From Bostrychus sinensis (Eukaryota; Chordata; Actinopteri; Gobiiformes; Eleotridae): DNA of 64,000 bases. Position 1 is the first letter of the stretch, and each line of letters begins with the position of its first letter. The stretch lies in the NCBI GenBank assembly GCA_020698575.1, contig CM036247.1, forward strand, positions 4,179,239-4,243,238. The letters are read 5' to 3'. Below, one piece after another: positions 31,434 through 43,178 of this stretch. Made by a program: the position numbers and the translations under genes. The notes under the pieces are model-generated. The model did not search any database. It saw only the letters and a list, made by a program, of their open reading frames with translations, and was not told the origin of the DNA.

Positions 31434-32807
31434 CACTGCTAAAAAAAAAAATTAAAGTGTAAAAACACACTACAGGCTGATCCAACTTTGATGTAATGTC
31501 CTTAAAACAAGTCAGAATGAGGCTCAGTAGTGTGTGTGGCCTCCACGCCTGTATGACCTCCCTACAAAACCTGGGCATGCTCCTGATGAGGTGGTGGATG
31601 GTCTCCTGAGGATCTCCTCCCAGACCTGGACTAAAGCATCCACCAACTCCTGGACAGTCTGTGGTGCAGCGTGGCGTTGGTGGATGGAGCGAGACATGAT
31701 GTCCCAGATGTGCTCAGTTGGATTCAGGTCTGGGGAACGGGCGGGACAGTCCATAGCATCAATGCCTTCATCTTACAGGAACTGCTGACACACTCCAGCC
31801 ACATGAGGTCTAGCATTGTCTTGCATTAGGAGGAACCCAGGGCCAACCGCACCAGCATATGGTCTCACAAGGCTCTGAGGATCTCATCTCGGTACCTAAT
31901 GGCAGTCAGGCTACCTCTGGTGAGCACATGGAGGGCTGTGTGGCCCCCAAAGAAATGCCACCCCACACCGTTACTGACCCACTGCCAAACCGGTCATGCT
32001 GGAGGATGTTGCAGGCAGCAGAACGTTCTCCACAGCGTCTCCAGACTCTGTCACGTCTGTCACATGTGCTCAGTGTGAACCTACTTTCATCTGTGAAGAG
32101 CACAGGGCACCAGTGGCGAATTTGCCAATCTTGGTGTTTTCTGGCAAATGCCAAACATCCTGCACCTGTGGACGTGGGGCCCTCATACCACCCTCATGGA
32201 GTCTGTTTCTGACCGTTTGAGCAGACACATGCACATTTGTGGCCTGCTGGAGGACATTTTGCAGGGCTCTGGCAGTGCTCCTCCTGTTCCTCCTTGCACA
32301 AAGGAGGAGGTAGTGGTCCTGCTGCTGGGTTGTTGCCCTCCTACAGCCTCCTCCACGTCTCCTGATGTACTGCCTGTCTCCTGGTAGCGCCTCCATGCTC
32401 TGGACACTACGCTGACAGACACAGCAAACCTTCTTGCCACAGCTCACATTGATGTGCCGTCCTGGATGAGCTGCACAACCTGAGCCACCTGTGTGGGTTG
32501 TAGACTCCGTCTCATGCTGCCACAGAGTGAAAGCACCGCCAGCATTCAAAAGTGACCAAAACATGAGCCAGAAAGCATAGGAACTGAGAAGTGGTCTGTG
32601 GTCACCTCCTGCAGAACCACTCCTTTATTGGGGGAGTCTTACTAATTGCCTATAATTTCCACCTGTTGTCTGTTCCATTTGCACAACAGCAGTGAAACTG
32701 ATGTCAGTGTTGCTTCCTAAGTGGACACAGTTTGATTTCACAGAAGTGTGATTGACTTGGAGTTACATTGTGTTGTTTAAGTGTTCCCTTTATTTTTTTG
32801 AGCAGTG
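31434..32807 (-). mobile_element. decayed Tc1-like transposon with broken transposase
   Basis: Flanked by TA (31432-31433 and 32808-32809). Ends are 'cactgct' plus an A-run on the left and '…tttttttgagcagtg' on the right. On the minus strand the transposase can be followed in pieces: helix-turn-helix region (about 32440-32390, ARRFAVSVSVVSRAWRRYQ), first catalytic segment FTDESRF (about 32100), second QDNARPHVAG (about 31815), and third SPDLNPTEHIWD (about 31730-31690). All three DD(34)E positions are still readable but sit in different frames. There is also a TAA in place of a sense codon near 31780, so the element is inactive. Family: Tc1/mariner. Confidence 0.93.
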
Positions 32808-33299
32808 TACAATGTACTGGTGAGGTATTTAGCTTTATTGTACATCACTGATACTAAAAAACTTGGCTTTACTTTTAAAGTATTCAGAAACCTGTTTTCT
32901 GTGTAGGCCTCTTCTAGTCTTAGGGTGTTACAATAAATTCTAAATAACTAAATAATAAATAAAAATAAAAATAATAAATGTAAATAGTACAGCAAACAAT
33001 TTACCATCTGTTTATCGTATATTTGTTCTAAGGTGGGACATGAGAGTAAATTCAACAATATAAAACGTGACAAACATTAAGTTTGGAGTCCTAAGGGTTA
33101 AAAAGACTTGAAAGGACTTGAAACAGAAAGTGTAGGACTTGTGACTCGACTTGGACTTGTGAGGCATTGACTTGGACTTTGACTCGGACTTGAGGCCAAA
33201 GACTTGAGACTTACTTGTGACTTGCAAAACAGTGACTTGGTCCCACCTCTGTGAATTAGTAATAATAATTAATATATAATATGGGGGTCTGTTGTGCCG

Positions 33300-33454
33300 G
33301 GCCTCAGACTCCCCAGCCCGGTAGGGGGCGGTAATGCCGCCAGCTGCCTCTGCAGAAGAAGTCGCTGCAGCGGTGAGGACCAGTTCCAGCGTCACCATCA
33401 CCACCAGTCTCTGCTGCTCTGACGGATTTGTCAACCATCGTTTGCAAAATCGAG
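33300..33454 (+). other. possible 5'-untranslated exon of the 33545-40826 gene
   Basis: GC-richer stretch ending in CGAG followed by GTAAAA, a reasonable donor, 90 bp upstream of the acceptor at 33544. The ATG at 33334 gives a 41-codon frame that closes soon after splicing to the next exon, so this piece more likely precedes the true start. No TATA box is evident; the start of transcription cannot be set. Confidence 0.35.
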
Positions 33455-33584
33455 GTAAAAACACCATCCTCGCTAAAGTTGGAGTTGTTTTGTTTTTGTT
33501 GACACTGTCGCTAACTGCGCATTGTTTTGTTTGTTAACTTTTAGAACTCCGCTCTTCATCTGGCAGCTCCAGTCCGTCCCAAAC

Positions 33585-36500
33585 ATGGGCTATGTGGAGT
33601 TTTATGGGGGTTTTATAACTCTGTTAGGTAAGTGCACCACCACATAACCGCTGCATAAGTTCAGAGAGATCCATGTGGAGCCACAGTTTTGATCAAGAAG
33701 AGTTTTGTGACGCACTGCTCTCACTGCTAACGTTAGCTGTTAGCTTTGTTTCTGTTCCCAAAGCCGAAAGCAGGAGATCATCCAATAATCCGGAAAAACA
33801 TCAGGCTACAGACGCTTTCAATGCATACACATACTTTTGTACATTTGCTGTGGCCTGTGGTGGGTGATTTCTCTGCAGGTGTGAGCAAGCGCCACATTAA
33901 TAAAACAAACCGTGGATGCTAGCAGTTAGCTCTAGCGGCTAACGCGGCCATCTTGTGTCTGTAGGATATGACAGGAAGTGACACAAAAACAGAGACATAA
34001 ATGTTGGAATTTGAGAAACAGTGATAGTTTTGAACTCGTAATAAGTGTGGCAGTCTCAGTCAGTACAGAAATACAGAAATAATATTTACATTAGTAATAC
34101 TGCAGTGCTCTGTACTTTTATACAGCACCACTGTATGTTTGAATTTGTAAAGGTATTAGAACAGATGACCACGGCACCAAGTACAAGAGAATAATGAAAA
34201 TGAATTAATACATGACATGCATTTCTTAATTTTATTGTTAAACAGGACAAGTAGTTAAGAAATGTGACGGACCACAACAGTTTGACAGTGTTCTCTAAGG
34301 TTTAGTTCGTCAGTCACCACAAATCCTACTGTAATGGGTGATCTTTAGCAACTGGACCTGACTCGGATCTAGGTCATATCAATTCAGAGTCTTTTTCCTT
34401 AAATATACAAACAAAAAACATTTGCTCCCGCTGTCCAAAAACGTCTACATTTTTAAAAAAAATGTTTGCTTCCTTATAGAAATGAATGTGATATGGTTAG
34501 AATTGAATGAATAAAATTTGCCCAAGCCATGGCTCAGACCTGGGGTTCACTCCAGTTTGTGTGGTATGCTCATGACCCAGGTGAGCGCTACAGCCCCCAA
34601 GGCGTCCACAAAATTAACTTTAATAAAATAATTTGTGTACCAGCTTTTTTATAATGTACTACAGTATATTATGCTTTGAATAAGATAAACAATTTAACTA
34701 TATTCATTCAACCTCACTGCCAGCTGCTTTTTGATCCTGAGACTGACCTACCTGTAAAGATTGCCGTATTCTTTGTTATGATGGATTTTCTCTTTGTCTG
34801 CAGCTTTGATCGCAGGTGTGAGCAGTCCCTCCCAGGAGTCACACAGTCAAAACAGTCTCTCAGATGCCATGATGACCTAAAGTTTCCCATTAACCGCAGC
34901 TGCGATACTCATTTCTTATTGGGAACCAGGTAAGACCTGACACCAACATACAAAGTCCGTTCATCTTATTTTATTATTGTTTAAATTGGTTTTCTGATAT
35001 TTTTGATGCAGCTCAAGGCACATGAAGGTAATTATGTAGTGTAGTGATGTGCTTTTAGTCCCACCTTATCCGTCATGCCAGTCACTTGTGTGTGTACATT
35101 ACTATAATCTAGTGTAGTTAAATGTCTTTCCCTGAGTTTCTCCCTGTCCAGTTTTCAGGGGTATTCCATGAAGCTATAAATCTGGCTTTTTTTGTCCTCA
35201 TTTCTGTTTCATGAAGCAGGCTTATCATGAGCCAGACAAATGCACACTGGTTCAGAATAAATTTTATTTATAAAGCTCAATATCACAGTAACAGTTGCCT
35301 CAAATGCCTTTACAGAGATGGATATAAACACACAGGACACAGGTAAATAGACTGTCCCAGGACCTTTTCGAAAAAGGAAAACCCAGCACTAGGAAAAAGA
35401 GAAACCTCAGGGAGAACCACATGAAGGAAGATCCACTCCAGGATTAACAGGCTATAAATGTGTCCAGGCCTGATTGAAGTCCATTTGTTAAATGAGGTCA
35501 AGGTCATTGAGGTCAAGTGGTCTGGTAGGGCTGCACCTTAACCATAGTCAGATCAGGTTTAAGGTCAGCTTTTTTAGGGATAATTTAATTAATCCATTAT
35601 AATTGATTATTAAAATGATCCTGAACTAATTCAGTAATCAATGAATTGCTGTCTGGAGTATACACAGTCTTTGAAAGATGCCATGTGCTGAGACAAGAGG
35701 GTTTATTACTAAGACTAAGAACCACAGAGTGTAAAGAGAATGGGCACAGTAAAACACTGTTTTTAACCATTTGTTATTGTTTAACCCAGCAGCAGGTTGT
35801 CACACATTTAATCCGCTTCACTATCCGAAAATAAATCAGACTCATCTGAAAAATAATCAACAGATTATTGAGCTTTCAAAATAATCGTTAGTTCCAGCTC
35901 TATTTCTATATATCTCTATTTCTATTCAGTACTTCATTGAAAGATTTAAACACACCTAACAAGTACACATCCATGTGAGTTCAAAGAATGCTGCTTGTAA
36001 AAGCTGTGTCCTTTTTCCTTCTGAGAAGCATGCTAACAACACCCAGTAATAATAACAGCGGTGAAGTCTGGGCTTTTGCCTACCTACAAAGCTCTGGATC
36101 TGATCCAGGCTTCATGGGAGGCAGAAGGACCCATGGTTTAGTTGAGGAAATGTCACATTTGTTTCTGCTTTGGTGAAATTGCAGCATGTGTTTGTGTCCA
36201 GAGGTGGAAGACACCCCTCTTCGAGTGTCTGGTGACGTCAAGGCTTGGTTGGCCCACAATTTCTGAGTCTTAACGAGGGGAAAAACTGAGATACTGTTGT
36301 TTGGAAACTCTGGCCTACTCAAACAATATATAAAACCCTCAGTCACCAGCCTTGGCGTCACTGTAGACAATGATTTTAAACTCGATAAACAAGTCAATGC
36401 AGTCGTCAAATCAGGCTTTATCATCTTAGACTTTATCTAAAATTAAACCCTTTTATCGCTTAAGATTTTTGAACAAGTTGTGCATGCTTTTATTTCATCT

Positions 36501-39500
36501 CGTTTAGACTACTGTAATGCATTTTACTCTAGTATTAGTCACAATGCACTTTCACGCTTAGTTAGTCCAAAATTCTGCGGCTCGTCTTTTAACTGGAATT
36601 AGAAAGCGTGAGCACATTACCCCCATTTTGGCCTCTTTGCACCGGCTTCCTGTTCGTTTTAGGATTGATTTTAAGATTTTGTTGTGTGTTTTTAAAGCAT
36701 TAAATGGACTGGCCCCACAGTACATCACGGACCTCATCCAAATTTATACTCGAATGCGTTCACTGAGGTCCGAGCGCCAGCTCCAGCTTGTGGTCCCTAA
36801 GACGAGGCTCAAAACTAAGGGGGACCGTGCCTTCTCTTTGGTCGGCCCCAGGCTGTGGAACGCTCTGCCCCCCCACATCAGAATGGCCCCCACAGTCGAA
36901 TGTTTTAAGTCTCGTCTTAATACCCACTTTTATTCTCTGGCTTTAACTCGGTGTGAGTTGTGTGGTCCTGTGTCTGTTATTTTATTTTTTTCTTTTGTTT
37001 TTATTTATTTTATGGTGTTTTATTAATATTTATTGTTAATTTAAGTGTGTTACTCTTATTTGATTTTACTAGTTTCTATTGTTTAATGGGAACTAGTGAC
37101 GTTAAATGGAGTATCTATTTGCTTCATTATTGTCTTTATTGTTTGTATTATTTGTGCAGCACTTTGGAAACTGTGTTTGTTTGTAAAATGTGCTATAGAA
37201 ATAAAGTGGATTGGATTGAAGAGCCTCCTCCACTGTCCACACGTCTTCTGCACTTCATTCCTCTCATATTTTTTCCACGGCCTGATTTCTCATCACCTCA
37301 ATCACCTGTCAGACTTTATGTTTGGAGGATCACACTGACCCACTCTGCACTGTCTCCTTCTGTGCAAAGACTTGAGTTTTTCATTATGTTTGTGTTACTT
37401 CCACAGCCTTTCGCACGAGTGAAGGGGTCCTTCGAGTCTGTCATTTGGCCGTTTCAGTTCTTCAAAGATGAAGGAGTGATGCAGCTCCTGGAGTGCAGGA
37501 ATTTCACACAGAGGAGTTTGTGTGCTGTGGATGTAAGTCTCATCTCAATAAAACTACATAACGTGCCTACACTAGCATTAGCTTCAAATATAGAAAAGTA
37601 TGAATAATCAAGACAATATTAACATTTTTAGCAGCTGTTTTATTGAATTAAACAATCCACATATATATTAGAATGAATGCTAAAGGGTAAATAATATAAT
37701 ACTAGGTTTCTGCTGGACAGGAGTTACAGAAATATGGCGGCCCACAGTTTATGCTGTGGTTTAATCCATCTCCACAGATCTGCTTTAATAAGTCAGGTCA
37801 GATAATCAGTAAAAATAAATTGGACAAACTCTGTTGTCAGGAAACTGCAGCAAGAAATTAAGTTTTTATTCAGTAAAGTAATGGTTCTTATGTGTTTGGT
37901 TATAGTGGGTTTAGGGCTGGCGATATTAACAAAACAAATATATCAATATTTTTTATTATAAGTTATTGTTAGTAAAGTTCATTTGACTCTGCAACGCGGG
38001 GACATTAATGATGACAGTGGAATGATGTTACAGATAGAAAAAAAGTCCTTAGTCTGTGCTGCAGGCAACAGGCTGATATAACAGCACAGAGCCTGTTTTT
38101 ATAACATTGGTCCTTTTTACACAGTCATGAGTCTGCACGGTTCGTTTGGATGCACAGCTGATTGAGGATCAGCTGATGTAAGCAGTCAGTGGCACGTGCA
38201 CGACTGAGCAAAGACTCTCTTCATTGAGAGACAGACAGACACCGAGACTCGTTTAAGGTTTAGGATGAAGTTCTGGACAAAGACGAAGAGCGCACGTAGC
38301 TCTGACAGCACTGTCTCTTACCACACAAGGACGCAGTCAGTTTTAGGTTTCTTTGGACTAGAGGCCGACTGATATGGGTTTTTTCTATGGCTGATGCCAA
38401 TTTGTAAATTTCAGAGCAACCGATGGCTGATAAACATTGCCTGATTTTTGGGGGGGCTGATATGTAGGGCCGATTTTCTTAATTTTATGAAAGAAATTAA
38501 TTTTATATAGCCATTTGTTTCAGTAATGATTATTAAAATGCAAACAAATCTGTTGGAATGTGACTGTGAGAACAGCTAAAGATGAGTTTTTGGAGAAAAC
38601 CAATAAAGCAATCTCAGTCACACTTGCTGTGTGAGCAGAGCATGGAGAGAGCTACAAAACACTTTTTAAATTTTTATTCTACGAGGTTTTATGCCAGAGA
38701 AATGAGCAAAATCTTTTTATCTCAGCATGAAAAGCTCAAAACAAGAATAAAAAGGTTTTGGATGTTTCCTATGAACTGCAGAGTAAGAGCCCAAACTGAG
38801 ACAAGATGGTTTGTGAAGATGGGGTCCTTTAGTCACATGGTTGCCCGGACATGTGCCTGACCAAAAATTGTCATTAAAGGGCAAGAATCGGCCGATTGAC
38901 TAAAAATAGTCAAAAGACAAAAATCGTCCGGATAGATCAGCCAACTGATTTATCGGTCGACCTCTACTTTTGGCACAATAGCAGCGAGTTAGCGGTAGCT
39001 CAAGTGTTTGAGTAAATAAACTCACAGGTGAGGATCTACAGGTCTGTCCTGTGTGCTCTGAGCTAGATTTACTGTGACTATCCAGGGCTTGACTTGAAAG
39101 TTCTGCTCACAACATGAGGTTAAATGACGCTGCTACATGAAGACTCAATAATGGGATTTTGCATATGGTTAAGACAATTTGGATATCGCACTGGCGGCCA
39201 CCTGTACCGAAACTGTACATCTTAATTTCACCAGACTCTTGATATTAGGGCTTAAAAATATGTAGATCTTGTGATATATCGTGATATTTTCTGACACAGT
39301 ATTGATACTTCAATACTGAGATACTTTGTGGCGCCATGCTTAATAATGTTGCTACAGGACTTGTTTTTAATTTTTTTAAAACATTTTTTCCTTTTTCCAC
39401 AAAAGTAATAGTGAACTGTTGTTTGCTGACAGGAAGTAAATGAGAAGGAGGAGATCATTGACTACCAAATAGAACCACTTGCCAAAAAACTGGATTCTCC

Positions 39501-40826
39501 TGGAGCTGCTGCTTCCATTCAGGGTGAGTCTGATAACAACATTTATCTGTGATCCACTGCCGATCACACTGCAGGGGTTCAGGTTCACATAAAGTAACTT
39601 TTCCCCAATTTTGCTGAAAAAATAGAAATGAAAAAACAGGAGCTTGGCTTTAAATGTTTGGGCACTAATCCTAAATACATTTAAATTATTTAATTCAAAT
39701 CAAGTTTGATTATGGTGGATCAAAACTGCCAAATCAATAAATAAGTTAATAAATAAATGCTCTCATTGACAAATAATTTAAACAGGACAACAAATGCTGA
39801 AATAAAAATATATATTTTTAAATGAAAATGTAAGTATTGATTAAAATAAAGGCCTCTAATTAATTATTCATTTTTTCCCCTCTTTTATTTATTCTAGGGC
39901 TGCAACTAACAATTGTGATAATTGATTAATCTGTCAATTTCTTTTTTGATTAGTCAATTAATAATCAGAGGAGCGCGAGTAAAATGGTTTAAAACTTGAG
40001 GTGTTTTATAGTTTTTGTTAAAAATTGGTGATAATGCTACCAAAAATCACTTAATTTACTTAATTTATACATAAAATATCATCTGTAATACATATATGAT
40101 ATTTTTAATCAAAAACACAAAATGTACATTGTTTTTAACTGTTTACTGCTCTATCTAGGTATTAGGTATTAATTTAATAATTGATTATAATCGATTAATT
40201 CCTAAGTTATTCCCACATTTATTTATTGATTTCTGTCACTGAAAGGCAAATGAAGGGCGTGTTAGACAAAAGCAACCACAGCAACAGAAAATCTGCAGAG
40301 GCCACACAGTGATCACTCGCCCAGATCAACCAATGATATCATCAGGACACGCCCCTTCATTTGCATTTCTGTGACAGAAATCAAGACATAAATAAATGGG
40401 AATAAATAAAAGAGGACAAAATAAATAATGAAATAAAACGACAAACACAAGTGAATAAATGTAGAAATAAATACAAATAGGGAATAATTCTAGGCCTTTG
40501 TTTATTTTAACCAAAACTAACATCTTTATTTAAAAATGTCTTTAGTTGTTGTCCTGTTTAAATAATGATTTGTCAGTGAGAGCATTTATTTATTAATTGA
40601 TTTTGGCAGTTTTGATCGTTCATGTGCGTGTGTGTGTCAGCCCTGAGACTAACTGGGCCCTGTGCAGGACGCACCCCGCCTCAGGCCCATAGCTGCTGGG
40701 ATACACTGAGTGGAAAATGCTGAATCAATGTCAAAGATAACGCAGTAACTCAAACTTATTTCTCTTTCAGGGTGTTTCTTTTCCGTTCTTCTGGCCGCAG
40801 CTTTGACCATCATTCTGTTTGGTTAG
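33585..40826 (+). CDS. unrecognised small secreted or membrane-anchored cysteine protein, multi-exon
   Basis: I do not recognise the family. Exons on the plus strand: 33545-33627 (ATG at 33585, MGYVEFYGGFITLL), 34804-34929 (only one frame open: FDRRCEQSLPG … RCHDD … NRSCDTHF), a 16-nt microexon at 35012-35027 (SSRHMK across the junction), 37407-37532 (PFARVKGSFESVIW … LLECRNFTQRSLCAVD), 39433-39523 (EVNEKEEIIDYQIEPLAKKL …) and 40771-40826 (CFFSVLLAAALTIILFG, stop). From 34804 onward every junction has AG/GT and matching phase (2, 0, 0, 1). The hydrophobic C-terminus ending directly at the stop, preceded by small residues (SPGAAAS), looks like a GPI-attachment signal or a tail anchor. Five cysteines before it suggest an extracellular disulphide-bonded domain. 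The first junction is the weak point: the ATG exon ends in phase 1, but exon 34804 needs phase 2, unless the acceptor at 34835 (cccag|gagtc) is used. Coding status of the 3' four exons is well supported; the N-terminus is not. Confidence 0.65.
35527..35905. mobile_element. MITE copy of the 5567 family
   Basis: Left 'agggctgcac', right 'ataatcgttagttccagctc'. The interior has 'aaataatcaacagattattg' and AT-rich 'gattaattga'-type sequence. It lies in an intron of the 33585-40826 gene. Confidence 0.55.
36280..37215 (+). mobile_element. L2-like LINE, 3' end with reverse-transcriptase tail
   Basis: 36340-36600 encodes, in broken frames, the segment around SLGVTVDNDFK and SSRLDYCNA typical of L2-type reverse transcriptases. 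An open frame at 36628-37026 encodes LHRLPVRFRIDFKILL … APQYITDLI … FSLVGPRLWNALPP, the conserved C-terminal tail of fish L2 elements. The 3' end reads 'agcactttggaaactg' and then 'gctatagaaataaagtgg' followed by 'attggattga', the usual L2 terminus with short repeats. It ends 190 bp before the 37407 exon of the host gene. Confidence 0.88.
38359..38966. mobile_element. MITE with 'tagaggccgactgata' inverted ends
   Basis: Left TAGAGGCCGACTGATA, right end the inverse of TAGAGGTCGACCGATA. Subterminal repeats 'ggctgata' (left) and 'atcggccgatt' (right). About 608 bp. A plus frame inside (38582-38860) has no recognisable domain. Intronic to the 33585-40826 gene. Confidence 0.7.
39717..40620. mobile_element. 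fold-back element with long inverted arms
   Basis: The left arm (39717-39895, resuming at about 40212-40268) is matched by an inverted right arm (about 40344-40620). Matching landmarks: 'gatcaaaactgcca' with 'tggcagttttgatc', 'aaacaggacaacaaatg' with 'gttgttgtcctgttt', and 'caaatgaagggcgtgt' with 'acacgccccttcatttg'. The left arm is split by an insertion of the 5567-family MITE (39896-40211). The whole structure could fold into a large hairpin in the intron before the last exon of the 33585-40826 gene. Confidence 0.75.
39896..40211. mobile_element. 5567-family MITE nested in the fold-back element
   Basis: Starts 'gggctgcaactaacaattg'. Its right side is AT-rich ('attgattataatcgattaat') but lacks a clean 'gttagctgcag' end, so it is probably truncated. 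It interrupts an otherwise continuous inverted arm, which shows it inserted later. Confidence 0.6.
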
Positions 40827-40862
40827 GAGCCACTGTTACACTGATGCCTCTCCACACCACAG

Positions 40863-40934
40863 GGGGCAGTAGCTCAGTCGTTAGAGCCGCTTGTCCACTA
40901 ACCAGAAGGTTGGTGGTTCAAACCCCGCTCTTAG
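40863..40934 (+). mobile_element. tRNA-headed SINE fragment
   Basis: Box A-like 'tagctcagtcgttagagc' and box B-like 'ggtggttcaaaccccgc' at tRNA spacing, with an 'aaccagaaggtt' segment between. The 5' acceptor arm (ggggcag) does not pair properly with the 3' side, and there is no CCA-ready end, so I read it as a SINE head rather than a functional tRNA. It lies 36 bp past the stop codon at 40826, hence probably in that gene's 3' untranslated region. Confidence 0.6.
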
Positions 40935-43178
40935 AAAGATCCAGGCAGCATACTGTGCTTTTCTGTGTTCAGCATTTTCTTTTTCCTTTTTTTGGCTCTA
41001 TCTACGCAGCTTTGAGTGTGAGCAGTCTGAGGAATGCTTGTGGAGAAAAAAAAACAATCAAACTCAGGTCTTAATGGCAACCTGGGTTTTTTTAAGGTGG
41101 CTTTGAACTAGAGACCTGCTCAGGACTGGCTTTCCCCGGCAGCAGCAGCACGACTGTAATGTCCTGTATTATAGCACACTCAAAATTGGCTTTTTGGCTC
41201 AAGTCTTTGAATGTTGCAGGTCTGCCTTTTTTTTAAGCAATAGGATTTTTGTTACTAATTCGGGTTCAGACCAGATCTTAAGACAATTTGAACTTGGTGC
41301 TAAACTGTGGTTAAAATGAATTAGATTTTTCGTGTTAGCCTAAGCTGCTAAAACAGCTTTCTATGCAAGAGCACTGCCAAGTTCAACCAGAACCATTTAC
41401 TTTCTTATAAAGCTGGACCGACGACTGGCTGGTGACAGGTTTTCCACAACTTAAAAAAAACAAAAAAATCATATCCTTGATTGAAGGAAGTGGTTAATGT
41501 GTCAGGAAGGGCATCTGTTGTTAAAAAAAAGTATTATGTGACTGACTCAGACCATTGAGCATTGCCCTGCTCTAACCTGTTCACATCAACCTCAATGCAG
41601 TTTCGCATAAAACATTAAAAACAATATTTCCAAATGTACCTTTGATGGAATAATTTAGTTTTTTGCATTAAAACTAGGGCTGCACAATATATATCGCAAA
41701 AAATGTTGTCTCGATATCACCGACTGCAATATCTGTAAAACAAGAAGCTAAATGTATCGCAATAACTTTATGGTCTTCCATCTCAGAGATTTATACTGAA
41801 GAATTAGGCCCATTGTTCTCACATTTCAGAATTTGGCTCTATGTTCTCACATTTCTAAGATTTATGGTTAGGGTTAAACGTGCACCATTTACTGGAAAAA
41901 AATCACAGCGCTGTGGGAACATAGACACTCTCCCGACAGAATAATTTTCCAACCAGAGCCTCAAATTAAAATGTGTAGTGTCAAATAAAAATATACAAAT
42001 CTTCTGATTTAGTTCAATTAATTTAGTCCTGGTTAGTGAGTTTTGAGTTGTAAACACAGGGACTGACATCTCAACTTAACTTGAACTTATGTCAAATAGT
42101 TTATCAAAATATCACCAATCATATCTTTATACAGACAATATTCAACACAGTTATTGTTTATCACGTTTTTCCCTCTTATTGTGCAGTTCTACTGAAAGAC
42201 AGTCATGTTTACAATCTGTGTCTGAACCTGAAGTTTATGATCAAACTCTGTGCTGCACTGTAGAAAATTGGTTTAAAAGCACTGAGTTTATTTTAGTTTA
42301 TGGTCTGTACAACTCCATCAACTTGAATCAGGTTTGGGAAAATTATATTTTTTTATGAATGAAGAATGTTGTTTATGAGCTGGAAGATCATGTCACTAAA
42401 ATGTTTTGTAAAGCAGAGGTTAAAGCAGAGAAGAGCACTGGGAAAGGGTTGTTTTAATGTATTTAAATTGTTTTGGTATTTATTAATTTTGCACATTCAG
42501 CTGCTGTTTACAAACCAGTGACGAAATGCTAGCTAAATATCTTTGCTAAAATTGGTACGAGAATTTTATACGCGTTAACTCTGCGCAAAATTGATTCCAC
42601 TTAGTTCCTCCCAACGTCCAAACACATGCTGGAGAACTGGAGTCAGCCCTCAGAATAACAGGGAGTGCCCCGCCTAAGGCCCATAGTTACTGGCACAGGC
42701 TCCAGTTGTCTGCGGCACTAACGAAAATAAACGGAACAAGGCTGACTGAATGTTTTAGTCGCACTTTAAAGCAATGGTTTTAGTCCATAAAGCAAAAACT
42801 GTGAGGTGCTAAACTACTTCATCAAACTAACATTTGATACTTAATTAAGCACAAAACAAAAAGCGTACCAAGCAAAAGAAAGGGTTTTTAGAAATTCTCG
42901 TGAACAATCAATGAACAAAAATACACAATCATATGAAAAAAGAAAAATCCGAACGAGTCGAGACCTTCACCAAGGCACTGGTCCTATCTCGAAATGGTAA
43001 TGGTAAAGTGCCCAGACCTGGACTCAAACTCAAAGATCTTCTAGTTCAGGGGTAAATGCTCTAAAACCCTTATAGCTCACAGTGGTAAAGAATCTACTAA
43101 AACTAAACTTGTCTTCTTTTAGTGAGTGAAGTTAGTGTCTTTGGTTCGTGTTTCAAAATGGTACAGAATCCTTTAAAG
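40935..43178. other. intergenic repeats, no gene seen
   Basis: Contains a LINE-tail remnant (about 41500-41560, 'gtcaggaagggcatctg'), an 'agggctgcacaatatatatc' MITE start near 41676, and a 'ccccgcctaaggcccatag' fragment of a common fish repeat near 42668 (also about 40675). The open frames at 41839-42358 have no splice or domain support. Confidence 0.4.

Noticed and set aside
31534..32387. Plus-strand ORFs opposite the Tc1-like element
   Set aside because: Antisense shadows of the transposase; only the minus strand carries the DD34E landmarks.
40863..40934. Functional tRNA gene
   Set aside because: A and B boxes are present, but the acceptor stem does not pair and the context is a transcript tail; a SINE head fits better.
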